Of a stretch of DNA of 14,566 nucleotides, positions 1 to 5,688 are shown in pieces. Numbering within the stretch: the first letter of the stretch is position 1; the number at the start of each line of letters is the position of its first letter. The position numbers and the translations under genes were made by a program. This stretch comes from CAMPJU01 sp046566095 (GTDB lineage: Bacteria; Pseudomonadota; Gammaproteobacteria; Xanthomonadales; Xanthomonadaceae), in NCBI GenBank assembly GCA_046566095.1, contig JBKHXI010000043.1, positions 1 through 14,566 of the forward strand, read 5' to 3'. A model generated the notes under the pieces. It worked only from the letters and a program-made list of their open reading frames with translations, ran no database searches and was not told the DNA's origin.

Positions 1-278
1 TCGATGGCGTACGACTCGATGTCGATCCGCTCCGGCACCGCCGCCTTGTAGTAGCTGACGCCGGCGACCAGGTGCAGCAGGCGCAGCGCGCGCTCCACCG
101 CGCCGGCGCGCGCCTGGTCCAGCGCGAACGGCGCGCCCGGGAAGGTCACCGTCTCGACCAGCTCCGGGCCGTCGTCGAAGGCGTAGGCCAGCTCGGCCAC
201 GCCGGTGGCGGGATCGAAGCCGCAGCGCACGAAGCGGAACGCGGCGATCGCGTCGCGTCGGAAGATCCAGTCGGTCAT
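1..278 (-). CDS. murL: MurL-type UDP-MurNAc-L-Ala-L-Glu epimerase, N-terminal part
   Basis: Only the first 92 codons lie in the window; the rest runs off the left edge. The peptide begins MTDWIFRRDAIAAFRFVRCG and contains LLHLVAGVSYYKAAVPERI at about residues 67-85. I recognise this as the N-terminal signature of MurL, the epimerase characterised in Xanthomonas that converts the terminal L-Glu of UDP-MurNAc-L-Ala-L-Glu to D-Glu, working with a MurD2 ligase in place of the usual MurI/MurD route. The role is known for the family; assignment here rests on remembered sequence similarity and on taxonomy. The start codon overlaps the stop of the upstream lysine enzyme gene in an ATGA arrangement (275-278), so translation is probably coupled and the genes share one mRNA. 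A murD2 gene may lie outside the window. Confidence 0.75.
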   Translation of the reverse strand, partial: MTDWIFRRDAIAAFRFVRCGFDPATGVAELAYAFDDGPELVETVTFPGAPFALDQARAGAVERALRLLHLVAGVSYYKAAVPERIDIESYAI

Positions 279-2893
279 TCGAGCACGTCCTCGGCCGGCA
301 GCGGCCGCAGGTTGTAGGTGTTGGCCATGACGTGGCCGTAGGCGCCGGCGTCGGCCAGCAGCAGCACGTCGCCCTCGGCGGTGGCGGCGGGCAGCAGGCG
401 CTGGCGGCCGAGCACGTCGCCGGATTCGCAGACCGGGCCGACCACGTCGAAGGCGGCGTCGGCGGGCGCGTCGGTGCGCGACAGGTTGACGATGTCGTGC
501 CAGGCCTCGTACAGCGCCGGGCGCAGGATCGCGTTCATGCCGGCGTCGGCGCCGACCCGGCGCACGCCGTCCTTCTCCACCACCTGGGTGACGGTGAGCA
601 GCAGCGCGCCGGCCTCGGCCACCAGGTAGCGCCCGGGTTCCACCGCCAGCGCGAAGCGCGGATACGCCGCCTTGACCTCGGCCAGCCCCGCCGCCCAGGC
701 CTCGATGTCGAACGGCGCCGCGTCCGGCGCGTACGGCACCGGCAGGCCGCCGCCGATGTCGATCGTGTCCACCGTGCCGATGCCGTAGGCCAGCCCGGCC
801 AGTTCGCCGTAGACCGCGCGCCAGTGGTCGGGCGCGTCGATGCCGCTGCCCAGGTGCGCGTGCAGCCCGGTGATGCGCGCGTCGAGCGCCTGCGCCTCCG
901 CGACGAAGGCGTCCAGGCGCGCGACCGGCAGCCCGAACTTGGCCTCGGCGCCGCCGGTACGGACTTTCTCGTGGTGGCCGTCGCCGCGGCCCAGGTCCAG
1001 CCGCAGCCACAGCGCGCGGCCGCGGAAGGTGTCGGGCCAGCGCCGCAGCGCCTCGAGGTTGTCGAGGGTGACGGTCGCCCCGCGCGCGAACGCGGCCTCG
1101 TATTCGGCGCGCGGCGCGAAGCTCGGGGTGAACAGCGCGCGCGCCGGTTCGAGGCCGGGCAGGCTGGCGAACAGGTGCGAGAGTTCGCCCTGAGAGACGC
1201 ATTCGAAGCCGAACCCCTCCTCCGCCAGCGCGCGCAGGATCGCCGGGTGCGGATTGGCCTTGAGCGCGTAGTAGCGGCGGTCGATCGCCGGTACCGCGGC
1301 CAGCGCGCGGGCGCGCGCCCGCACGGTCGGCAGGTGGTAGACGTAGCGCGGGGTGCCGGCGCCGGCGCGGCGCAGCAGCTCGGTGCGCGCGTGCCGCCAC
1401 CACGGCGCCTCGCGCGCCACCGGCCCGTGCACGATCTCGCGCCAGCTCGGGCCGAACACCGCGGCGTCGTGGACCGGCATCGCGCCGCTGCGCACCAGTT
1501 CGGCGTGCAGCTGCGGCACCAGTCCGTCGGCGTCGGCCTCGTCGATCACGAAGGTCAGGTTGAGGTCGTTGGAGGACTGCGAGATCAGGTGCACCCGCTC
1601 GCGCCCGAACGTCGCCCAGATGTCGCTCAGGCGGTGCAGCAGCGAGCGCATGCCGCGCCCGACCAGGGTGATCGCCGCGCACGGGGCGATCACCTTGACC
1701 CGGCAGACCTCGGCCAGGTCCGCGGCCAGCGCGCCGAGCACGTTGCCGCTGACCAGGTTCTCGCTCGGGTCGAGCGAGACGGTGACGTTGGTCTCCGAGG
1801 AGCCGATCATGTCCACCGACAGCCCGTGGCGGCGGAAGCGCTCGAAGATGTCGGCGAGGAAGCCGACCTGCTGCCACATGCCGATGGTCTCCATCGACAC
1901 CAGCACGATGCCGTCGCGGCGGCTGATCGCCTTGACCCCCGGCACCGTGGCCACGCCGCCGTCGATGCGGGTGCCGGGCAGGTCCGGGCGCCCGGTGTCG
2001 AGGATCGCCATCGGCACGCCGGCCTCGCGGCAGGGTCCGATCGAGCGCGGGTGCAGCACCTTGGCCCCGGTGGTCGCGATCTCCTGGGCCTCGGCATAGT
2101 CGAGCCGGGCCAGCAGCCGCGCCTCGGGCACCTCGCGCGGATTGGCGCTGAACATGCCCGGCACGTCGGTCCAGATCTCCACGCGCTCGGCGCCGAGCAG
2201 CGCGCCGAAGTACGCGGCCGAGGTGTCCGAACCGCCGCGGCCGAGGATCGCGGTGCCGCCGTCGCCGTGGCGGGCGATGAAGCCCTGGGTCAGCAACATC
2301 CGCGCCGGCTGGCCGGCGAAGCGTTCGCGCAGGCCGTCGTCGCCGGCATGCCGGCAGGACACGCACAGCCGCCGCGCCCAGTCGTTCTGGTTGGGCAGCG
2401 CCTCGGCCGCCAGCCAGTCGCGCGCGTCGCACCAGCCGAACTCCAGGCCCTGCGCGGCCAGGTAGGCCGCGCCCAGGGTCGAGGACAGCAGCTCGCCCTG
2501 GGCCAGCACCTCGGCCTGCCAGTCCAGCGGCCGCGCGGCCGCGCGCGGGTCGCCGGCGAGCGCATGCAGGGCCTGCAGCCGCGGGCCGAGCACGGCGGCG
2601 GCATCGAGCCCGAGTTCGCCGGCGAATTCGCGGTGGCGCGCCTCCAGCGCCGCCATGCCGGCCGCCGCATCCGCGCCGTCGGCGATCGCCTGCAGGGCGT
2701 TGGTCACCCCCGACAGTGCCGACACCACCACCAGCACCCGCGCGTCCGGATGCGCGGCTGCGCGCTCGGCGGCGAGCCGGCCGATGGTGTCCCAGCGATG
2801 CCGCTGCGAGACCGAGGTGCCGCCGAATTTGAGCACCGTCCAGCGCGCGGACTGCGGGGCGCGGGACGGGGCGGGACGGGCGGACGCGGGCAT
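275..2893 (-). CDS. lysA: Bifunctional aspartate kinase / diaminopimelate decarboxylase
   Basis: This 872-residue fusion joins the first and last enzymes of the aspartate-to-lysine route: aspartokinase (phosphorylates L-aspartate) and meso-DAP decarboxylase (makes L-lysine). The N-terminal kinase shows KFGGTS (22-27), GRGGSDTSA (218-226) and TGAKVLHPRS (275-284). Two ACT-type regulatory segments follow, around 330-380 and 406-460, suggesting amino-acid feedback. The C-terminal PLP-dependent decarboxylase starts near residue 500 with YYALKAN (PLP lysine K545), HLGSG (680-684), GGGLP (714-718), EPGR (752-755) and the catalytic-type CESGD (C822). Such fusions are known in Xanthomonas and Xylella. 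I chose the ATG at 2893 because the open frame continues upstream only as antisense of the PhzF gene and KFGGTS lies 21 residues in. No clear Shine-Dalgarno precedes it. It is followed directly by murL, with a 4-nt overlap. Cytoplasmic. Confidence 0.95.
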   Translation of the reverse strand: MPASARPAPSRAPQSARWTVLKFGGTSVSQRHRWDTIGRLAAERAAAHPDARVLVVVSALSGVTNALQAIADGADAAAGMAALEARHREFAGELGLDAAAVLGPRLQALHALAGDPRAAARPLDWQAEVLAQGELLSSTLGAAYLAAQGLEFGWCDARDWLAAEALPNQNDWARRLCVSCRHAGDDGLRERFAGQPARMLLTQGFIARHGDGGTAILGRGGSDTSAAYFGALLGAERVEIWTDVPGMFSANPREVPEARLLARLDYAEAQEIATTGAKVLHPRSIGPCREAGVPMAILDTGRPDLPGTRIDGGVATVPGVKAISRRDGIVLVSMETIGMWQQVGFLADIFERFRRHGLSVDMIGSSETNVTVSLDPSENLVSGNVLGALAADLAEVCRVKVIAPCAAITLVGRGMRSLLHRLSDIWATFGRERVHLISQSSNDLNLTFVIDEADADGLVPQLHAELVRSGAMPVHDAAVFGPSWREIVHGPVAREAPWWRHARTELLRRAGAGTPRYVYHLPTVRARARALAAVPAIDRRYYALKANPHPAILRALAEEGFGFECVSQGELSHLFASLPGLEPARALFTPSFAPRAEYEAAFARGATVTLDNLEALRRWPDTFRGRALWLRLDLGRGDGHHEKVRTGGAEAKFGLPVARLDAFVAEAQALDARITGLHAHLGSGIDAPDHWRAVYGELAGLAYGIGTVDTIDIGGGLPVPYAPDAAPFDIEAWAAGLAEVKAAYPRFALAVEPGRYLVAEAGALLLTVTQVVEKDGVRRVGADAGMNAILRPALYEAWHDIVNLSRTDAPADAAFDVVGPVCESGDVLGRQRLLPAATAEGDVLLLADAGAYGHVMANTYNLRPLPAEDVLE

Positions 2894-2902
2894 GGCGGGC
2901 CG

Positions 2903-2908
2903 TAGAAT
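2903..2908 (+). promoter_or_regulatory. Possible -10 element for the phzF-family gene
   Basis: TAGAAT on the plus strand, about 100 nt before the start at 3011, mirrors the minus-strand TAGAAT at 2946-2951. No good -35 box precedes it. The two could be opposing promoters or the arms of a regulator site. Confidence 0.25.
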
Positions 2909-2945
2909 GGAGGAGACGGTCCGCGCGCGCGGGCCGAAACGCCGC

Positions 2946-2951
2946 ATTCTA
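2946..2951 (-). promoter_or_regulatory. Possible -10 element for the lysA-murL transcript
   Basis: TAGAAT read on the minus strand, 53 nt before the lysA ATG, stands out in an otherwise GC-rich spacer and matches the sigma70 -10 consensus at five of six positions. No credible -35 box lies 16-18 bp upstream, so this is only a candidate. Confidence 0.35.
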
Positions 2952-3010
2952 GAGCAAGCCCCCGGGCGCGCCGCCGCCCTGCCCTTCCCGATCCCGCGCA
3001 CCGGAGTCCC

Positions 3011-3889
3011 ATGCCCGCCCGCCCCTATGCCGTGGTCGACGTGTTCGCGCAGCGCCCGGGCGCCGGCAATCCGCTCGCTGTCGTGCTCGACGCCGCGGGG
3101 CTGGACGACGCGGCGATGCAGGCGATCGCGCGCTGGACCCGGCTGCCCGAGACCACCTTCGTGTTCCCGCCGCCGGACGCGCGGGCCGATTACGCGATCC
3201 GCATGTTCAGCCCGCGCCGCGAGGTGCCCTTCGCCGGCCACCCCAGCGTCGGCACCGCGCACGCGCTGCTGGAGGCGGGGCTGGCGACGCCCCGCGACGG
3301 CCGCCTGCTGCAGGCGGGGCGCGCCGGCACCCTGCCGCTGCGGGTCGAGGGCGAGGGCGCCGCGCGCACGATCTCGGTGCGCACGCCGCCGGCGCGGATC
3401 GTCGAGATCGCCCGCCCCGACGATCGGCGCCTGGCCGCGGCGACCGCGGCTCTGGCGCCGGGCGCCCTGCCGCCGGCGCTGGTGGATGGCGGCCGCCGCT
3501 GGTGGCTGGCCGAGGCAGCCGACGAGGCGAGCCTGCGCGCGGCCGTGCCCGACTGGGACGCGATCGCGGAGCTGGCCGACGCCACGGACAGCATGGGCCT
3601 GTGCGCCTACGCGCGGGCGCGGCCAGGCCAGGACCACGACCTGGCGGTGCGCGCCTTCGTCGGCGCACCGGCCCGCTTCGAGGACGCCGCCTCGGGCGCT
3701 GCCAACGCGACGCTGGCGTTCTGGCTGGCCGACCGCGGCGCCCTGCCCGGCCGCGACGGCGGCTACGTCGTCAGCCAGGGCCGGGAAGTCGGCCACGACG
3801 CGCGGCTGCGGATGCGGGTCGACGACCAGGGCCGGGTCTGGTCTGGCGGCCGCAGCGTCACGGTGATCCGCGGCCGGATCGACTGGTAG
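3011..3889 (+). CDS. PhzF-family isomerase/epimerase
   Basis: The 292-residue product matches the usual length and layout of PhzF-like proteins, which have a two-lobed diaminopimelate-epimerase fold. It starts MPARPYAVVDVFAQ and shows PETTFV with the family's catalytic-type glutamate (E47), the FAGHPSVGTAH segment (74-84) and, in the second lobe, FEDAASGAANATLAFWL in the position of the usual EDPATGSA motif. PhzF itself isomerises a phenazine precursor, but most homologues outside phenazine clusters have no known substrate, and no phenazine genes are seen here. The neighbouring genes do not reveal a substrate. The ATG at 3011 is preceded by a weak CCGGAG. It is divergent from lysA with a 117-bp spacer. 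Family assignment is firm; specific function is unknown. Confidence 0.9.
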   Translation: MPARPYAVVDVFAQRPGAGNPLAVVLDAAGLDDAAMQAIARWTRLPETTFVFPPPDARADYAIRMFSPRREVPFAGHPSVGTAHALLEAGLATPRDGRLLQAGRAGTLPLRVEGEGAARTISVRTPPARIVEIARPDDRRLAAATAALAPGALPPALVDGGRRWWLAEAADEASLRAAVPDWDAIAELADATDSMGLCAYARARPGQDHDLAVRAFVGAPARFEDAASGAANATLAFWLADRGALPGRDGGYVVSQGREVGHDARLRMRVDDQGRVWSGGRSVTVIRGRIDW

Positions 3890-3939
3890 CCAGGCCCGGC
3901 CGCACCGGCGGCGCCGGTTGCGGCGAGGTCGGGCACGCG

Positions 3940-3969
3940 AAAAGAAAGGGGCCGGATGGATCCGGCCCC
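3940..3969 (-). terminator. Intrinsic terminator of the glycine-zipper gene
   Basis: On the minus strand a 9-bp perfect stem, GGGGCCGGA/TCCGGCCCC (3948-3956 with 3961-3969), with a 4-nt loop is followed directly by TTTCTTTT (3947-3940). It lies 48 bp after the stop at 4017. On the plus strand the stem has no T tract after it, so it probably ends only the leftward transcript. Confidence 0.85.
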
Positions 3970-4016
3970 AGTACCGCCCCTCCCACGGGGAAGGTCTTGG
4001 TCTTCGTGCCCGGCGC

Positions 4017-4718
4017 TTATTCGGGACGCACGTCCACGCGCACGCGGATGCGGTCGCCCGGGTGGTAGTTGGTGCGGGTGCGGAAAGTGCGGCCGGCGTA
4101 TTCGTAGGTCACGTCGTAGCCGGCGACCCGGCCGTCGTTGACCGGGTAGCTGCCGTAGCCGGAACCCGCCGGAACCGGGTCGCAGACCTGGACCGTGCCG
4201 GTGCGGTAGCGGTCGCGCTGGGCGTTCTCGTAGACCTGGCGCCCGGCCATGCCGCCGACCATCGAGCCCAGGGCCGAGGTGGCGTACCGGGCCGAACCGC
4301 CGCCGACCTGGCTGCCGATGGCCGCGCCGACCAGGCCGCCGATGACGGTGGCCACGGTCGCGCCGGCGGTGGTGCCGCCGCGGTAGGGATCGTTGCGGTA
4401 GTAGTCGTCGCGGCCGTAGCCGTCGCCGTAGTAGGGGTCGCGGCTCGCGTAGCCGTCGGTGCGGGTGTAGCAGCGCTGGGCGCCGGTGTTGTAGCTGCCG
4501 TAGCGCGAATCGATCACCGGGTCGACGCGGACCACGCGCGCGTAGTCGTAGACGGCCCCGCTGGCGTTGCCGTAGCGGTCCGGGTAGGGCTGGCCGTACT
4601 GCTGGCCGTAGCGGTCGTAGCCGCCATAGCCGCGGCTGTCGTAGTAGGTCTGGGCGGAGGCGACGCCGGTGGCGGCGGCCAGGCCCAGGGCGAGCAGGGT
4701 GACGGTGGTGCGCTTCAT
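4017..4718 (-). CDS. Secreted glycine-zipper 2TM-domain envelope protein
   Basis: The 233-residue protein has a Sec signal peptide (MKRTTVTLLALGLAAATGVASA, cleavage near residue 22-23). A tyrosine/glycine-rich stretch (about 23-112) follows, and then a glycine-zipper segment at about 115-160 (VIGGLVGAAIGSQVGGG and ALGSMVGGMAGRQV), typical of the glycine-zipper 2TM/17-kDa surface antigen family associated with the outer membrane. The C-terminal third (about 175-233) carries YDVTYEYAGR and ends in VRVDVRPE. Two cysteines (83 and 179) could form a disulfide in the periplasm. There is no lipobox cysteine at the cleavage site. The ATG at 4718 follows GGGAG at good spacing. The gene lies 125 bp downstream of osmC on the same strand and has its own terminator. 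Function is not established; a structural or stress role in the envelope is inferred from the family. Confidence 0.88.
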   Translation of the reverse strand: MKRTTVTLLALGLAAATGVASAQTYYDSRGYGGYDRYGQQYGQPYPDRYGNASGAVYDYARVVRVDPVIDSRYGSYNTGAQRCYTRTDGYASRDPYYGDGYGRDDYYRNDPYRGGTTAGATVATVIGGLVGAAIGSQVGGGSARYATSALGSMVGGMAGRQVYENAQRDRYRTGTVQVCDPVPAGSGYGSYPVNDGRVAGYDVTYEYAGRTFRTRTNYHPGDRIRVRVDVRPE

Positions 4719-4812
4719 GTGATGGCTCCCGGCGCCGCCGACGTGGCGTGCAGGCCCCATCCTCGCGACGGGGCTCTTAAACTCGCCTGAATTCGGCCGG
4801 CGCCGCCGGGAA

Positions 4813-4840
4813 GCCGGCCTGAAGCGTTCAGGAAGCCGGC
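4813..4840 (-). terminator. Weak terminator-like hairpin after osmC
   Basis: CCTGAA/TTCAGG (4818-4823 with 4827-4832) form a 6-bp stem with a 3-nt loop, extended after a 3-nt bulge by GCCGG/CCGGC. It lies just after the osmC stop at 4844, but no T tract follows, so rho-independent termination is uncertain. Confidence 0.35.
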
Positions 4841-4843
4841 GGA

Positions 4844-5278
4844 CTACGGTTCCAGGTCCGCATCCAGTTCGATCGGCACGGCGGACAGGGCGCGCGATAC
4901 CGGGCAGTTGTCCTTGGCGTCCTGGGCGACCGCGCGGAACTTGGCCGGATCGATGCCCGGCACCTTCGCCTTGAGCTTGAGCCGGATGGCGGAAAGCGAG
5001 GGGCCGCCTTCCATCGACAGGTCGACCTCGGCGCGGGTGTCGAGCGCCTGGGCGGGGTGGCCGGCCTCGGCCAGCTTGTTGGCCAGGGCCATGGTGAAGC
5101 AGCCGGCATGGGCCGCCGCGATCAGTTCCTCGGGATTGGTGCCCTTCTGGTCGCCGAAGCGGCTGTTGAACCCGTAGCGGACGCCGTCCATCAGGCCGCT
5201 CTGCGGCGTGCTGAGGGTGCCGGAACCGTTCTTGAGGTCGCCTTCCCAATGCGCGAGAGCGTGGCGCGAGATGCCCAT
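4844..5278 (-). CDS. osmC: OsmC-type organic hydroperoxide reductase
   Basis: The 144-residue product is a standard-length OsmC/Ohr family thiol peroxidase, which reduces organic hydroperoxides using two redox cysteines in the cytoplasm. The cysteines are C60 in NPEELIAAAHAGCFTMAL and C125 in DNCPVSRAL. The NPEELIAAAHAGCF wording is typical of the OsmC branch rather than Ohr. The ATG at 5278 is preceded by AAAGGA at a good distance; upstream extension of the frame has no domain support. Two palindromes (5323-5335 and 5334-5354) lie 45-76 nt upstream and could be operator sites. The gene is divergent from the EF-G-like gene. Confidence 0.93.
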   Translation of the reverse strand: MGISRHALAHWEGDLKNGSGTLSTPQSGLMDGVRYGFNSRFGDQKGTNPEELIAAAHAGCFTMALANKLAEAGHPAQALDTRAEVDLSMEGGPSLSAIRLKLKAKVPGIDPAKFRAVAQDAKDNCPVSRALSAVPIELDADLEP

Positions 5279-5322
5279 GGCCTGTGGTCCTTTCGATTGG
5301 AAAGTCGGCAGCGTAACGGGCC

Positions 5323-5354
5323 GTTCGTTACGAACCAGTGCGCGCCCCACTGGT
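5323..5354. promoter_or_regulatory. Two adjoining palindromes upstream of osmC
   Basis: GTTCGT-T-ACGAAC (5323-5335) is a perfect 6-bp inverted repeat. ACCAGTG with CACTGGT (5334-5340 and 5348-5354) is a perfect 7-bp inverted repeat with a 7-nt centre. Their position suggests regulator binding sites for osmC; the regulator is unknown. Confidence 0.4.
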
Positions 5355-5368
5355 GCAGTCCCGGTGGA

Positions 5369-5482
5369 GGGAAGGGTCGCCGGGAGGGGCGAGCGGGACC
5401 GTGCGCGGCATGGATGCCGCGGACGAGCCTCCATGGATGGATTCACGGCGTGTCCCGCTCGCCCCTCCCGGCGACCCTTCCC
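5369..5482. repeat. Large palindromic element with 31-bp perfect arms
   Basis: Arms 5369-5399 and 5452-5482 are exact reverse complements, 31 bp each, enclosing 52 nt. The loop itself contains GCGGCAT/ATGCCGC (5405-5411 with 5414-5420) and the palindrome TCCATGGA (5430-5437). The structure resembles REP/BIME or short MITE elements dispersed in Xanthomonadaceae genomes; this likeness is from memory. No transposase is present, and I see no target-site duplication. Confidence 0.75.
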
Positions 5483-5688
5483 GGCCCCACGGCACCACGG
5501 CGCCCGGACGCCTCCTTCGCTGGCCCGGAAGCGGCTTGACCGCCCCGCTCCGCTGCGGGAGTCTTTGCCTCCCGGCGCGCTGCCGGGCCCGCCATGACCG
5601 CCCGCCGAGCGCCCGCTCGGACGGATAGCGCTTCGCCGCGGACAGCCATGACGGCCACTTCCACCCGAGCCACGGGAGAAACGGCCTC

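Larger units (their letters stand above)
5279..5688. other. Divergent intergenic region, osmC / EF-G-like gene
   Basis: This 410-bp stretch contains no supported gene. From left to right it holds the osmC leader, two operator-like palindromes, a large perfect inverted repeat (5369-5482), a smaller hairpin CGGGAG/CTCCCG (5556-5561 with 5569-5574) and the leader of the EF-G-like gene. Open frames through it are explained by high GC and symmetry of the repeat. Confidence 0.6.

Noticed and set aside
332..2905. A long plus-strand open frame (857 codons) antisense to lysA.
   Set aside because: Its composition (Arg, Gly, Ala, His, Val) is typical of a high-GC shadow frame; the minus strand encodes complete conserved motifs.
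2894..3796. An open frame extends the lysA coding region about 300 codons upstream on the minus strand.
   Set aside because: It is antisense to the PhzF-family gene, is Arg/Ala/Gly-rich without domains, and KFGGTS begins only 21 residues after the ATG at 2893.
5536..5564. TTGACC (5536-5541) as a -35 box for the EF-G-like gene.
   Set aside because: At 17 bp spacing the sequence is GAGTCT, a poor -10, and the start is another 125 nt away.
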